From: Vibrio sp. YMD68
Lineage (GTDB): Bacteria > Pseudomonadota > Gammaproteobacteria > Enterobacterales > Vibrionaceae
Length of the DNA: 64,000 nt
NCBI RefSeq assembly: GCF_029958905.1
Contig: NZ_CP124614.1
Coordinates: 1,054,001-1,118,000 of the forward strand
Reading direction: 5' to 3'
Shown: positions 1 to 9,398 of the stretch, piece after piece
Layout of the letters: the number at the start of each line of letters is the position of its first letter
Position numbering within the stretch: position 1 is the first letter of the stretch
Program-made: the position numbers and the translations under genes
The notes under the pieces: generated by a model
What the model was told of the DNA's origin: nothing
What the model saw: the letters and a program-made list of their open reading frames with translations, nothing else
Database searches by the model: none

Positions 1-696
1 AGCCGTGGTATTGGTCGAGCGATTGCTGAATTATTGGTAGAGCGTGGCGCAACCGTAATTGGTACCGCAACGAGCGAAAATGGCGCAGCAGCGATCAGTG
101 AGTACCTTGGTGAAAATGGTAAAGGTCTTGCGCTTAACGTGACTGATGTTGACTCAATCGCAGCGACGTTGAAAACGATTAACGACGAATTTGGTGTGAT
201 CGATATCCTTGTCAACAATGCAGGGATTACGCGCGATAATCTTCTAATGCGCATGAAAGATGATGAATGGAACGACATCATTGATACTAACTTAACGCCG
301 ATCTTCCGCATGTCCAAAGCGGTACTTCGCGGCATGATGAAGAAACGTAACGGCCGTATCGTGAACGTTGGCTCTGTAGTTGGTACAATGGGCAATGCTG
401 GACAAGCCAACTATGCAGCGGCAAAAGCTGGCGTGATTGGTTTCACTAAGTCAATGGCTCGTGAGGTTGCCTCTCGTGGTATTACCGTTAACACCGTCGC
501 CCCTGGTTTTATTGAAACAGACATGACAAAAGCGCTTAATGATGATCAGCGTGCTGCAACGTTATCAAACGTTCCTGCGGGTCGTTTGGGCGATCCACGT
601 GAAATTGCATCCGCAGTCGCATTTCTAGCATCTCCTGAAGCGGCATATATCACGGGTGAAACTTTGCATGTTAATGGCGGCATGTATATGGTTTAA
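1..696 (+). CDS. fabG: 3-oxoacyl-ACP reductase FabG (5' end cut off by window)
   Basis: NADPH-dependent reduction of 3-oxoacyl-ACP in the type II fatty-acid elongation cycle, cytosolic short-chain dehydrogenase. The reading frame is open from base 1 and begins inside the Rossmann glycine motif (SRGIGRAIAE); compared with E. coli FabG about 13 N-terminal residues lie outside the window. Visible hallmarks are NNAG, the Ser of GSVVGTMG, and the YAAAK active-site Tyr/Lys, then the conserved C-terminus HVNGGMYMV. It precedes acpP and fabF, the usual fab cluster order. The TTG at 34 is only an internal codon, not the start. Confidence 0.97.
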   Translation, partial: SRGIGRAIAELLVERGATVIGTATSENGAAAISEYLGENGKGLALNVTDVDSIAATLKTINDEFGVIDILVNNAGITRDNLLMRMKDDEWNDIIDTNLTPIFRMSKAVLRGMMKKRNGRIVNVGSVVGTMGNAGQANYAAAKAGVIGFTKSMAREVASRGITVNTVAPGFIETDMTKALNDDQRAATLSNVPAGRLGDPREIASAVAFLASPEAAYITGETLHVNGGMYMV

Positions 697-930
697 TACG
701 ACAGTTTTGAATATTTAGGTGAGTAGAATTTTATATTTACCCTACAATATTGAAGGCTTGGCTATTTCATAAACAACACTTGTGTATGATTTAAGTCAAA
801 AATGTACTGAATTTCGGTTAAAATCGCTAAAATTGTGGTTTGACCAGCAAGGTCTCTCTTGCAACTTTCAATAGTTTGAATAAACTACGGAATCATCGCA
901 TTTAGGCGACATCTGTAAAGGAAAAGAAAA

Positions 931-1164
931 ATGAGCAACATCGAAGAACGCGTAAAAAAAATCATCGTTGAACAGCTAGGTGTAGACGAAGCAGAAGTTA
1001 AAAACGAAGCTTCTTTTGTTGACGATCTAGGTGCAGATTCTTTAGATACAGTTGAGCTAGTAATGGCGCTGGAAGAAGAATTTGATACTGAGATTCCAGA
1101 CGACGAAGCTGAGAAAATCACTACTGTTCAAGCTGCAATCGACTACGTAAACAGCGCTCAGTAA
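931..1164 (+). CDS. acpP: Acyl carrier protein
   Basis: 77-residue acidic carrier that holds growing acyl chains on phosphopantetheine. The attachment serine is in the DSLDTVEL motif (about residue 37). Start ATG is preceded by a purine-rich AAAGGAAAAG. The 234-bp gap after fabG is long enough for its own promoter, which fits the very high expression known for acpP. A strong Rho-independent terminator follows directly. Length and sequence are typical of gammaproteobacteria. Confidence 0.98.
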   Translation: MSNIEERVKKIIVEQLGVDEAEVKNEASFVDDLGADSLDTVELVMALEEEFDTEIPDDEAEKITTVQAAIDYVNSAQ

Positions 1165-1174
1165 TATCTCTCCC

Positions 1175-1203
1175 AGGCGGCTTTCTAGCCGCCTGTGTTT
1201 TTT
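1175..1203 (+). terminator. Rho-independent terminator after acpP
   Basis: Stem AGGCGGC/GCCGCCT (1175-1181, 1188-1194) with a 6-nt loop, followed by GTG and a run of T. Separates acpP transcription from fabF. Confidence 0.85.
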
Positions 1204-1255
1204 CTAGTATTTCTATACCTTTCATAGAATCACTTCAATCCCGGAGAATAATATC

Positions 1256-2497
1256 GTGTCCAAGCGTCGTGTTGTTGTCACTGGCATGGGTATGCTGTCA
1301 CCGGTAGGCAACTCTGTAGAATCTTCATGGAAAGCCCTGCTAGCCGGTCAAAGCGGTATCGTTGATATCGATCATTATGACACTACCAATTTTACTACTC
1401 GCTTTGCAGGTTTAGTCAAAGACTTTAACTGCGAAGAGTATATGACTAAAAAAGATGCTCGTAAGATGGATTTATTTATCCAGTACGGTGTCGCGGCAGG
1501 TATCCAAGCAATGGATGACTCTGGCCTTACCATTACCGAAGACAATGCCCCACGCGTTGGCGTAGCAATTGGATCGGGAATTGGTGGCTTAGATTTGATT
1601 GAGAAAGGACACAATACTCTTATTGAAAAAGGTCCTCGCAAAGTAAGCCCATTTTTTGTTCCATCAACGATCGTAAACATGGTTGCTGGGCACTTATCGA
1701 TTATGCGTGGTTTACGCGGTCCTAACATTGCTATTTCAACAGCATGTACAACAGGCCTTCATAACATCGGCCATGCCGCTCGTATGATCGCTTATGGTGA
1801 TGCAGACGCGATGTTAGCCGGCGGATCAGAAAAAGCCTCTACACCACTCGGTATGGCTGGTTTTGGTGCAGCTAAAGCGCTTTCAACTCGTAATGAAGAG
1901 CCAGAAAAAGCGTCTCGCCCATGGGATAAAAGCCGTGATGGCTTTGTTCTTGGTGATGGTGCTGGCATGATGGTTCTTGAAGAGTACGAACATGCGAAAG
2001 CTCGTGGTGCAAAAATCTATGCAGAGCTAGTGGGTTTTGGTATGTCCGGTGATGCATATCACATGACATCACCAAGTGCTGATGGTTCAGGTGGAGCACT
2101 CGCGATGGAAGCCGCAATGCGTGATGCTGGCATCTCTGGTGAGCAGATTGGCTACGTCAATGCCCACGGTACTTCTACCCCAGCGGGTGATGTTGCAGAG
2201 ATTAAAGGCATCAAACGTGCGCTAGGTGAAGCAGGCTCAAAGCAAGTTTTGGTTTCTTCTACAAAATCGATGACTGGACACCTCCTAGGTGCAGCCGGTT
2301 CGGTTGAAGCGATTATTACGGCTTTATCTTTGCAAGATCAGATCGTTCCTCCAACGATTAACCTTGACGACCCAGAAGACGATCTAGATATCGATCTCGT
2401 TCCACATACTGCTCGAGAAGTGGTCATGGAATACGCTGCGTGTAACTCATTTGGTTTCGGTGGTACTAATGGTTGCTTGATCTTTAAGAAGATCTAG
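1256..2497 (+). CDS. fabF: 3-oxoacyl-ACP synthase II (FabF)
   Basis: Condensing enzyme of fatty-acid elongation (malonyl-ACP plus acyl-ACP), cytosolic thiolase-fold dimer. 413 residues, the usual length. The catalytic triad is visible: Cys in [10 protein letters not shown] (about 164), His in [11 protein letters not shown] (about 304), His in [12 protein letters not shown] (about 341). Start is GTG at 1256 with GGAG at 1243, eight bases upstream. It follows the acpP terminator, so it probably has its own promoter or depends on read-through. Confidence 0.97.
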   Translation: MSKRRVVVTGMGMLSPVGNSVESSWKALLAGQSGIVDIDHYDTTNFTTRFAGLVKDFNCEEYMTKKDARKMDLFIQYGVAAGIQAMDDSGLTITEDNAPRVGVAIGSGIGGLDLIEKGHNTLIEKGPRKVSPFFVPSTIVNMVAGHLSIMRGLRGPNIAISTACTTGLHNIGHAARMIAYGDADAMLAGGSEKASTPLGMAGFGAAKALSTRNEEPEKASRPWDKSRDGFVLGDGAGMMVLEEYEHAKARGAKIYAELVGFGMSGDAYHMTSPSADGSGGALAMEAAMRDAGISGEQIGYVNAHGTSTPAGDVAEIKGIKRALGEAGSKQVLVSSTKSMTGHLLGAAGSVEAIITALSLQDQIVPPTINLDDPEDDLDIDLVPHTAREVVMEYAACNSFGFGGTNGCLIFKKI

Positions 2498-2528
2498 CAA
2501 ACCGAAAGTCTTAAATTGACTTGTATTG

Positions 2529-2567
2529 AAACGGCTTGATGCTTAGCATTAAGCCGTTTCTTTTTTT
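2529..2567 (+). terminator. Terminator/attenuator between fabF and pabC
   Basis: AAACGGCTT (2529-2537) pairs with AAGCCGTTT (2551-2559) and is followed by seven T. The T run abuts the pabC ribosome binding site (AGGAAG), so pabC depends on read-through or on a promoter inside or upstream of this hairpin. Confidence 0.8.
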
Positions 2568-2578
2568 AGGAAGACATA

Positions 2579-3382
2579 ATGTTTTGGGTAAACGGACTGC
2601 CTTGCGACACGATTTCATTGACCGATCGCTCTTTTCAATATGGTGACGGTTGTTTTACTACTATTCTTACCTGCCAAGGAAAGATACAACATTGGCAACA
2701 ACACCAGCAAAGAATGCAACGTTGCTTGGATCAATTATTCATTGTGCAGCCGAACTGGAAGCAAGTACATCAGTGGTTGGATGACGCTGCGTTAAAGTCT
2801 AGATTAGCGGGCCTTCGACTGAATATTACTCGTGGAACGGGCGGCCGAGGTTATAGCCCCAATGAAGTATCAGCACCTAATATCGTCATTAGTACATTCT
2901 GCTACCCTGAACACTATCAAGATTGGGCCAAGCATGGCATAGAGCTAGGAGTATGTGCACATCGACTCGGTATTAATCCGCTCCTTGCCGGGCATAAACA
3001 CAATAATCGTCTAGAGCAAGTGCTAACTAAGCGAGATATGGATGAGCAAGGCTTGGTGGATGGTGTTGTCCTAAATATTCATGATCATGTGATAGAAACC
3101 ACGATGGCCAATTTATTTTGGGTAACAGGTGAGACGCTATATACTCCGTCATTGGCAAATAGTGGGGTAGCAGGAGTGATGCGACAGCTTATTATTGAGT
3201 GTGCCCAAGAAAGAGGGATGCCTGTCCAGATTGGAGATTTTACTCAACATGATCTTGATCGAGCTGACGAGATATTCATGACTAATTCGATTTGCACCGT
3301 CATTCCAGTGATAAAATTGAGAGACAACCTATACCCTATTGGGTCAAAAGCCCGAGACTTTCAGGAGATTTTTCGTTCGTGA
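2579..3382 (+). CDS. pabC: Aminodeoxychorismate lyase
   Basis: PLP fold-type IV enzyme converting 4-amino-4-deoxychorismate to p-aminobenzoate and pyruvate for folate synthesis. 267 residues. The PLP lysine sits in the motif GHKHNNRLEQVL; the N-terminal DRSFQYGDGCFTT and the TTMANLFWV segments are typical of the family. ATG with AGGAAG just upstream. First gene of a tight run pabC-mltG-tmk-holB-ycfH; its stop codon overlaps the mltG start (GTGA). Confidence 0.95.
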   Translation: MFWVNGLPCDTISLTDRSFQYGDGCFTTILTCQGKIQHWQQHQQRMQRCLDQLFIVQPNWKQVHQWLDDAALKSRLAGLRLNITRGTGGRGYSPNEVSAPNIVISTFCYPEHYQDWAKHGIELGVCAHRLGINPLLAGHKHNNRLEQVLTKRDMDEQGLVDGVVLNIHDHVIETTMANLFWVTGETLYTPSLANSGVAGVMRQLIIECAQERGMPVQIGDFTQHDLDRADEIFMTNSICTVIPVIKLRDNLYPIGSKARDFQEIFRS

Positions 3383-4395
3383 TTAAAAAGCTATTCATTT
3401 TATTGTGTATTCTGTCCGCTATGGCTGCGGGTGCCTTTTTTTATATGACCAGTGAAGTTGATGCCTACCTAGAACAACCGCTATCCATTCAAACTGAACA
3501 AATTTTCACCGTTCAATCTGGCAGTAGCTTCAATGGCGTACTAAACCAGTTTGTTAATCAGCAGTGGATAGAAGAAAGTCCGTTTACGCCGTTAGTGCGT
3601 CGTTTCTACCCAGAATTGACCCAAATTCGTGCTGGTACATTCCAGTTACTTCCAGAACAAAGTTTACGCCAGACTCTGGTCTTTTTGACAGAAGGCAAGG
3701 AGCATCAATTTTCGATTACTTTTGTTGAAGGTACACGCTTTGAGGAGTGGCGGACGACGTTGGCCGACGATAAGAACCTAGAACAGACAATCGTGGGTCT
3801 CTCAGAAGAAGATATCGCGGCTTTGATAGGCAGTGAACATCAAAAGCTGGAAGGCCTGATGCTTGCTGAGACCTATAATTATACGCTGGGAACAACGGAT
3901 CTTGATATTTTAAAGAGAGCTTATCGAAAGCTTGGGGAAGTATTGGATGAGGAATGGCAACTCAAGCAATCTGGTCTCCCACTAGAATCACCCTATGAGG
4001 CATTGATTCTCGCGTCAATTATCGAGAAAGAGACGGCCGTTGAATCAGAGCGTGAGCGCGTCTCGGCGGTTTTTATAAATCGTCTTAACAAGCGAATGCG
4101 TCTTCAGACAGACCCGACCGTTATTTACGGAATGGGAGATAGCTATAAGGGAGTTATTGGTAAAAAAGGGTTAAGAACCCCAACGCCATACAATACCTAT
4201 ACTATTTTTGGACTGCCGCCTACGCCGATCGCTATGGCAGGTCGCGCATCAATAAAGGCGGCTCTAAATCCTGAAGACAGTGATTATTTGTACTTTGTAG
4301 CGAGTGGAAAAGGGGGGCATGTGTTTTCTAAAAACTTAAAAGACCACAACACAGCCGTTAGAGCCTATTTAAAAGAGATAAGAAGCCAAAAATGA
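3379..4395 (+). CDS. mltG: Endolytic murein transglycosylase MltG
   Basis: Inner-membrane endolytic lytic transglycosylase (formerly YceG) that cleaves nascent glycan strands and limits their length. One N-terminal membrane segment (residues 4-24) and a periplasmic domain. The catalytic Glu lies in [14 protein letters not shown], followed by [22 protein letters not shown], the family signature. I place the start at GTG 3379, which overlaps the pabC stop and follows TCAGGAG; a longer reading from 3292 would run inside pabC and put a charged tail before the membrane segment. 338 residues. Confidence 0.93.
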   Translation: MIKKLFILLCILSAMAAGAFFYMTSEVDAYLEQPLSIQTEQIFTVQSGSSFNGVLNQFVNQQWIEESPFTPLVRRFYPELTQIRAGTFQLLPEQSLRQTLVFLTEGKEHQFSITFVEGTRFEEWRTTLADDKNLEQTIVGLSEEDIAALIGSEHQKLEGLMLAETYNYTLGTTDLDILKRAYRKLGEVLDEEWQLKQSGLPLESPYEALILASIIEKETAVESERERVSAVFINRLNKRMRLQTDPTVIYGMGDSYKGVIGKKGLRTPTPYNTYTIFGLPPTPIAMAGRASIKAALNPEDSDYLYFVASGKGGHVFSKNLKDHNTAVRAYLKEIRSQK

Positions 4396-5027
4396 ATCAA
4401 GCAAAATTTATTGTTGTCGAAGGGCTAGAAGGCGCGGGAAAAAGCACAGCGATCAGTGCGATCTTAGAAACCTTGCACCAAGCGGGTATCACTGAGTTAG
4501 TTCAGACACGCGAGCCAGGTGGTACCGCGCTGGCGGAAAAAATGAGAGCTTTAGTAAAAGAAGAGCATCAAGGTGAAAAGCTCCAAGATATGACCGAGTT
4601 ACTTCTTATGTACGCTGCTCGAGTACAGTTAGTGGAAAATGTCATTAAGCCTGCGTTGAATGAGGGTAAGTGGGTAGTGGGTGATCGTCATGACATGTCC
4701 TCACAAGCTTATCAGGGTGGTGGTCGACAAATACCATCAGCAACGATGAACGCGTTAAAAGAAACCACCCTGGCAGGCTTCAAGCCGGACTTTACCTTGT
4801 ATCTGGATCTTGATCCCCGTGTTGGTTTAGAACGAGCGAGAGGTCGGGGCGAGCTAGATAGAATAGAAAAAATGAATATTGAGTTCTTCGACCGAACAAG
4901 ATCGAAGTACCTAGAAATCGCAAGCAGTGATAAAACGGTCTCTGTTATTAATGCCGAACAGAATATAGAGCAAGTGGCCGAAGACATTAAATCGGCACTG
5001 ATGGTTTGGTTAGAAGAGAATTCATAG
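4392..5027 (+). CDS. tmk: Thymidylate kinase
   Basis: Phosphorylates dTMP to dTDP. 211 residues, P-loop GLEGAGKST near the N-terminus, TREPGGT substrate loop, and [16 protein letters not shown] containing the DR motif (DRH here rather than the commoner DRY). ATG overlaps the mltG stop codon (ATGA), indicating translational coupling. Confidence 0.96.
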   Translation: MNQAKFIVVEGLEGAGKSTAISAILETLHQAGITELVQTREPGGTALAEKMRALVKEEHQGEKLQDMTELLLMYAARVQLVENVIKPALNEGKWVVGDRHDMSSQAYQGGGRQIPSATMNALKETTLAGFKPDFTLYLDLDPRVGLERARGRGELDRIEKMNIEFFDRTRSKYLEIASSDKTVSVINAEQNIEQVAEDIKSALMVWLEENS

Positions 5028-5028
5028 C

Positions 5029-5991
5029 ATGAATGCGCTTTATCCTTGGTTAGATGATATTTGGCAACATTGGCAGAGAAACCTGCAAAGTGACCACTTT
5101 ACTAACGTGACATTACTCTGCGCTCAAGAAGGGCTGGGTGTTGAACAGCTGGTAAAAAGATTTAGTGACGCCTTAATGTGCAATAATGACAAGTCCCAGG
5201 CTTGCGGGTTTTGTCATAGCTGTAGCTTGATGCAGTCATCCAATCACCCTGATCTTCATTACATTGTTCCTGAAAAAGAAGGAAAAAGTATTTCTGTTGA
5301 TCAAATACGCCAATGCAATCGACAAGCTCAGGAATCTTCTCAGCTTTCCGGCTTTCGTCTGTTCATTATACAGCCAGCTGAGGCGATGAATGAATCGGCG
5401 GCGAATGCATTGCTAAAGACATTAGAGTCCTCGGCGAGTAACTGTCTATTTTTGTTAATCACACAACGTAAAGAACAATTACTGCCAACCATCGTCAGCC
5501 GATGTCAGCAGTGGAATGTGAAAGCCCCAAGCTCTGAGGTGGCATCTGCATGGGTCTCTGATCGTTTAAAGCAAGCTGTGCCAAATTATGTTGCCCATTT
5601 GAATGATAACGCACCTCTAAGGCTCGAAGCGTTTATTAAAGATGGACACTTAAAAAGTTATACGCAAATAGAAAACGCAATGTTAGCGCTGGCAAAAGGG
5701 CAAGACAGTTTCTTAACGTTAAATAGCCACTTGAATGAAGGCTCTCTAGAAAGACTGCAATGGCTTTGGTTACTGCTTTGCGAGGCGCAGAAAGCTCATT
5801 TTGAGGTTGCCGAGCCATCACTTAGCCCTGTTGCTAACGAGCTTTCGAAGCATTTGAGCTATGATTTACTCTATCAGCAAAGTTTACGCCTTAGTGCGTT
5901 AATGACTCAGTTGAAAACATTTCCAGGCCTTAATCACGAGTTAATGATTTCTGATTGGCTAATAAAATTTAATGAGGAAGTATGTTTGTAG
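5029..5991 (+). CDS. holB: DNA polymerase III subunit delta'
   Basis: Clamp-loader delta' subunit, AAA+ fold without ATPase activity. 320 residues. Visible are the zinc module with four Cys between residues 50 and 66 (CNN...CGFC...C), the ESSASNCLFLLIT segment, and the SRC motif in TIVSRCQQW that acts as arginine finger. Starts one base after tmk ends. Its last ten bases overlap ycfH, the same order as in E. coli (tmk-holB-ycfH). Confidence 0.95.
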   Translation: MNALYPWLDDIWQHWQRNLQSDHFTNVTLLCAQEGLGVEQLVKRFSDALMCNNDKSQACGFCHSCSLMQSSNHPDLHYIVPEKEGKSISVDQIRQCNRQAQESSQLSGFRLFIIQPAEAMNESAANALLKTLESSASNCLFLLITQRKEQLLPTIVSRCQQWNVKAPSSEVASAWVSDRLKQAVPNYVAHLNDNAPLRLEAFIKDGHLKSYTQIENAMLALAKGQDSFLTLNSHLNEGSLERLQWLWLLLCEAQKAHFEVAEPSLSPVANELSKHLSYDLLYQQSLRLSALMTQLKTFPGLNHELMISDWLIKFNEEVCL

Positions 5992-6749
5992 ATTCCCACT
6001 GTCATTTAGATAAGCTTGATTATGATGAGATCCATTCAGGCATTGAAGATGTGCTTGAAAAGGCAAAACAAGCCAATGTGACACAGTTATTGTCTGTTGG
6101 GGTGACCTTAGATTCATTTCCTAAAATGATGGAAATGATTCTCCCTTATGATCACGTCCATGCATCTTGTGGTGTCCACCCTTTAGACGTAGAAAGTGAC
6201 TTTGCATTGGATATTTTGCATGAGTACGCTCGTCATGAAAAAGTGGTGGCTATTGGGGAGACTGGTCTGGACTACCACTATAAACCTGAAACCGCCGATT
6301 TGCAGAAATTGCGCTTTGCTCAGCAAGTAGAGTTGGGCGTTGATCTCAATAAACCGCTTATTATCCATACCCGTAATGCTCGGGAGGATACGCTTGCGAT
6401 TTTAAAAGAAGGGAACGCCGAACGTTGTGGTGGAGTGATCCACTGTTTTACAGAAGATTTGCCGTTTGCGGAAGCGGCCATGGATTTGGGCTTTTATATT
6501 TCCATTTCGGGAATTGTCACCTTTCGCCAAGCTAAAGAACTTAAAGAGGTCGTGAAGTCGCTGCCTCTTGAAAGACTGTTGATTGAGACAGATTCACCCT
6601 ATTTAGCACCTATTCCTCACCGGGGGAAAGAGAACCAGCCCGCTTACGTTGTTGAAGTCGCGGCCTACATTGCACAGCTTAAAGGGTTGTCTTTATCCGA
6701 GGTTGGTCGTAAAACAACCGAAAATTTCTCGAATCTTTTTTTGCGATAG
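5982..6749 (+). CDS. ycfH: TatD-family metal-dependent hydrolase YcfH
   Basis: TIM-barrel hydrolase of the TatD DNase family, 255 residues. Metal ligands: HCH in VDSHCHLDKL, Glu in GETGLDYHY, His in IIHTRNA and VIHCFTED, Asp in IETDSPYLAP. GAGGAA lies just before the ATG, inside the end of holB. The exact physiological substrate of YcfH is not settled. A terminator follows, closing the pabC-ycfH operon. Confidence 0.93.
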   Translation: MFVDSHCHLDKLDYDEIHSGIEDVLEKAKQANVTQLLSVGVTLDSFPKMMEMILPYDHVHASCGVHPLDVESDFALDILHEYARHEKVVAIGETGLDYHYKPETADLQKLRFAQQVELGVDLNKPLIIHTRNAREDTLAILKEGNAERCGGVIHCFTEDLPFAEAAMDLGFYISISGIVTFRQAKELKEVVKSLPLERLLIETDSPYLAPIPHRGKENQPAYVVEVAAYIAQLKGLSLSEVGRKTTENFSNLFLR

Positions 6750-6768
6750 AAATCGATAGTTGGTCAAT

Positions 6769-6796
6769 AAAAGAGCTTCGGCTCTTTTTTTTTTTT
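6769..6796 (+). terminator. Terminator after ycfH
   Basis: AAAAGAGC (6769-6776), UUCG tetraloop, GCTCTTTT (6781-6788) and a continuous T run to 6796. Strong intrinsic terminator. Confidence 0.9.
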
Positions 6797-7190
6797 CTTA
6801 AAAGTGATATTTGTCACGCAAAACATCAAGTTCACGAAATTTGTTGAAATTAACAGCCTGATTGGTCAAATTGTAATTTTGTTACATAAAATAACAATGA
6901 TCGCTATTTTATTTACTTAGTGAAATTAATGCTAGTGAATACTATTTTTATTTATATCAATAGCTTACTTTTAATAATGCGCTTTATCGGTGTATCGCCG
7001 ACTGTGACCCATTTAATGTTTTGAAACTAAATTTCGTAACTGTATAGAAAGTATGAGGGGCATCAATATATATTTAGAGGCGAAAAATATAATGTAACAC
7101 ACGGTTACATTATCGTAGGTGCTAACATCAAAGCTACGGGGGTATGCAGTTAGCGCCTAAAAATTCTAATAATCATTCAGGAGCACAATT
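6797..7190 (+). promoter_or_regulatory. ptsG upstream region with structured leader
   Basis: About 390 bp without a gene. It contains a perfect 8-bp inverted repeat AATGTAAC-n5-GTTACATT (7091-7111) and a second pair GGTGCTAAC (7117-7125) / GTTAGCGCC (7151-7159). The latter right arm also overlaps GCGCCTAAA, which could pair instead with TTTAGAGGCG near 7073-7082. These are either an operator (Mlc is encoded in this window and controls ptsG in enterobacteria) or alternative leader folds. The start site is not known. GGAG lies at 7181. Confidence 0.5.
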
Positions 7191-8624
7191 ATGTTTAAGA
7201 ACCTTTTTGCTAACTTGCAGAAAGTCGGTAAATCGCTGATGCTGCCAGTATCAGTTTTACCGGTTGCAGGTATCCTACTTGGGGTGGGCGCTGCCAATCT
7301 AAGTTTTCTTCCAGAGATCGTTTCTAGTTTAATGGAACAAGCTGGTGGTTCAGTGTTTGGTCAAATGGCACTGCTTTTTGCCGTTGGTGTAGCACTTGGC
7401 TTTACAAATAATGACGGTGTAGCAGGTCTTGCTGCAATCGTAGGTTACGGCATCATGACAGCAACATTAAGTGTTATGGCTGGCGTAATGGGTGTCGAGA
7501 GTATTGATACTGGTGTTCTAGGCGGTATTTTGGTCGGTGGTTTGGCTGCATGGTCATTTAACCGATTCTTCAAAATTCAATTGCCTGAATATTTGGGTTT
7601 CTTCGCTGGTAAGCGTGCTGTGCCAATCATTACGGGTTTCTCAGCGATTGGTCTTGCTATTGTTCTTTCTATCGTATGGCCACCAATTGGTTCAGCAATC
7701 GCTTCTTTCTCGCATTGGGCAGCGGACCAAAACCCACAAGTGGCTTTTGGTATTTACGGCATTGTTGAACGTTCACTTATCCCATTTGGTTTACACCACG
7801 TTTGGAACGTACCATTCTTCTTTGAAGCAGGTAGCTGTGTAAACGCTGCTGGCGAAGCTCAAAATGGTGTCCTAACTTGTTACCTAGTGGCTGATGAAGC
7901 ATCTCGTGCGGCAGGTAATGGCTTTGGTCAACTCGCTGGCGGTTACATGTTCAAAATGTTCGGTCTACCGGCTGCTGCTATTGCTATCGCTCACTCTGCT
8001 AAACCAGAGAATCGTGCCAAAGTAATGGGTATTATGGCTTCAGCTGCACTGACGTCATTCCTAACAGGTATTACTGAGCCAATTGAATTCTCATTCCTAT
8101 TTGTCGCTCCAGTTCTCTATGCTATCCACGCGCTACTGGCGGGTTCTGCGTTCTTCCTAACAAATACCCTTGGTATTGTTCACGGTACGTCTTTCTCACA
8201 CGGTCTGATTGACTTTACTGTACTGTCTGGCAATGCACAAAATATGCTGTTGATGGTTGGTTTAGGTCTTGTCTATGCTGTTATCTACTACGTAGTATTC
8301 CGCGCAGTGATCAAGGCAATGGATCTTAAAACACCGGGTCGTGAAGACGAGTCAAGTGAAGCTGTGAGTGTTGCAACGGGTTCTGAGCTAGCAGGTGAAC
8401 TTGTCGCTGCGTTCGGTGGTAAAGCGAACATTACAAACTTAGACGCTTGTATCACTCGTCTGCGTGTTTCTGTTGCAGATACTGAAGTGGTTGATCAAGA
8501 CAAACTTAAGCAACTTGGCGCCGCGGGTGTAGTGGTTGTATCCGGTGGTGTTCAAGCTATCTTTGGTACTAAATCAGACAACCTTAAAACAGATATGGAT
8601 GAGTGGATTCGCTCTAACGGTTAA
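7191..8624 (+). CDS. ptsG: Glucose-specific PTS EIICB
   Basis: Membrane permease that takes up and phosphorylates glucose, receiving phosphate from EIIA-Glc. 477 residues. The EIIC domain (about 1-380, roughly ten membrane segments) contains the substrate segment [14 protein letters not shown]; a linker leads to the EIIB domain (about 395-477) with the phosphorylated Cys in [11 protein letters not shown]. No EIIA domain is fused. Monocistronic between two UUCG terminators. Probably under Mlc and CRP control as in relatives, but I only see candidate sites. Confidence 0.95.
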   Translation: MFKNLFANLQKVGKSLMLPVSVLPVAGILLGVGAANLSFLPEIVSSLMEQAGGSVFGQMALLFAVGVALGFTNNDGVAGLAAIVGYGIMTATLSVMAGVMGVESIDTGVLGGILVGGLAAWSFNRFFKIQLPEYLGFFAGKRAVPIITGFSAIGLAIVLSIVWPPIGSAIASFSHWAADQNPQVAFGIYGIVERSLIPFGLHHVWNVPFFFEAGSCVNAAGEAQNGVLTCYLVADEASRAAGNGFGQLAGGYMFKMFGLPAAAIAIAHSAKPENRAKVMGIMASAALTSFLTGITEPIEFSFLFVAPVLYAIHALLAGSAFFLTNTLGIVHGTSFSHGLIDFTVLSGNAQNMLLMVGLGLVYAVIYYVVFRAVIKAMDLKTPGREDESSEAVSVATGSELAGELVAAFGGKANITNLDACITRLRVSVADTEVVDQDKLKQLGAAGVVVVSGGVQAIFGTKSDNLKTDMDEWIRSNG

Positions 8625-8643
8625 TCCCACATATTGATGATAT

Positions 8644-8668
8644 AAGGAGGCTTCGGCCTCCTTTTTTT
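8644..8668 (+). terminator. Terminator after ptsG
   Basis: AAGGAGGC (8644-8651), TTCG loop, GCCTCCTT (8656-8663), then T run. Confidence 0.9.
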
Positions 8669-8816
8669 ATTGCTATTTGCTCCTTTCCTTTACTATTCGA
8701 TTGCTATTTCTTGATAACGCGTTCCTTTACCATTTGTGTGGATATCGCATTTACTTTGCCCTGACACTGTTAGCTTGATTCAGAATAGAATGCGTGGATT
8801 ATTTCTGGAGAACCTG

Positions 8817-9224
8817 ATGAAAAAGCTTATTCCTTTCTTTACTCTTGTTGCTTCTTTCTCTTCATATTCAGAGGAAGCATCTAGCCCCACTCATTTTTCT
8901 GTTGGCATGGCCGTCGACCAGCAATTGAGCGTCGTCGTTGAGCTCGACAGTCAATATCGTTTTATCATTGGTAACAAAGGGGCGGCATTTGATTACATCA
9001 TCGAACGTGGTGTTTTTGAATCTGATTCACCACTGTCTTGGTATGTTGGTGCAGGCGCTTGGGGAGAGTGGGAGCATGACTTCGGCGTACGTGTGCCTTT
9101 AGGCTTGAGTGTAGAGTTACCAAAAGGTTGGGATATGTACGCACAAGTGCACCCTGAATTAAACCTTTATAAGAGTCCTGAGCTTCAAATTGGTGCTGCT
9201 GTGGGTATTAAATACGCGTTCTAA
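8817..9224 (+). CDS. Small secreted or outer-membrane beta-barrel-like protein, unknown
   Basis: 135 residues beginning MKKLIPFFTLVASFSSYS, a Sec signal peptide with likely cleavage near residue 18. The rest alternates polar and aromatic residues and ends in YAF, a C-terminal aromatic as in outer-membrane barrels; it is short for one. I chose ATG 8817 (GGAGAAC upstream) over 8736 because the earlier codon adds 27 residues in front of the signal peptide. Function not recognised. Confidence 0.7.
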   Translation: MKKLIPFFTLVASFSSYSEEASSPTHFSVGMAVDQQLSVVVELDSQYRFIIGNKGAAFDYIIERGVFESDSPLSWYVGAGAWGEWEHDFGVRVPLGLSVELPKGWDMYAQVHPELNLYKSPELQIGAAVGIKYAF

Positions 9225-9256
9225 TTGTAACAGCCATCCATAAGGTCTACATACAA

Positions 9257-9282
9257 AAAAGCCAGCATTCAAGCTGGCTTTT
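9257..9282. terminator. Bidirectional terminator
   Basis: AAAAGCCAGC (9257-9266) pairs with GCTGGCTTTT (9273-9282) around a 6-nt loop; T-rich on both strands. Serves the plus-strand gene ending at 9224 and the minus-strand transporter operon ending at 9301. Confidence 0.85.
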
Positions 9283-9300
9283 GTTTTATTTGGATGAGGG

Positions 9301-9396
9301 TTACTGTTTATTCATCGCTCGACGGATACAATAAATAGCGCCGCCCCACGTAATGCCTAAACCCAGTACCATCATGATAATTGCACTCGTCGTCAT
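9301..9396 (-). CDS. MetS-family NSS transporter small subunit
   Basis: 31-residue single-span membrane peptide, MTTSAIIMMVLGLGITWGG then a basic tail RRAMNKQ. It starts two bases after the stop codon of the large NSS symporter, in the same operon. Small partners of this kind are known for MetS/MetP-type methionine and alanine transporters, where the small subunit is needed for activity. Length, GITWGG core and position fit that family; the assignment to a particular substrate is not possible from sequence alone. Confidence 0.85.
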   Translation of the reverse strand: MTTSAIIMMVLGLGITWGGAIYCIRRAMNKQ

Positions 9397-9398
9397 AA

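Noticed and set aside
3292-3378. N-terminal extension of MltG upstream of 3379
   Set aside because: It would overlap pabC by 91 bases and add residues before the membrane segment; GTG 3379 has a good ribosome binding site.
7091-7111. Palindrome before ptsG as a HexR site
   Set aside because: Half-sites resemble TGTAA/TTACA, but the spacing is 7 rather than 5 bases, so I do not call it HexR.
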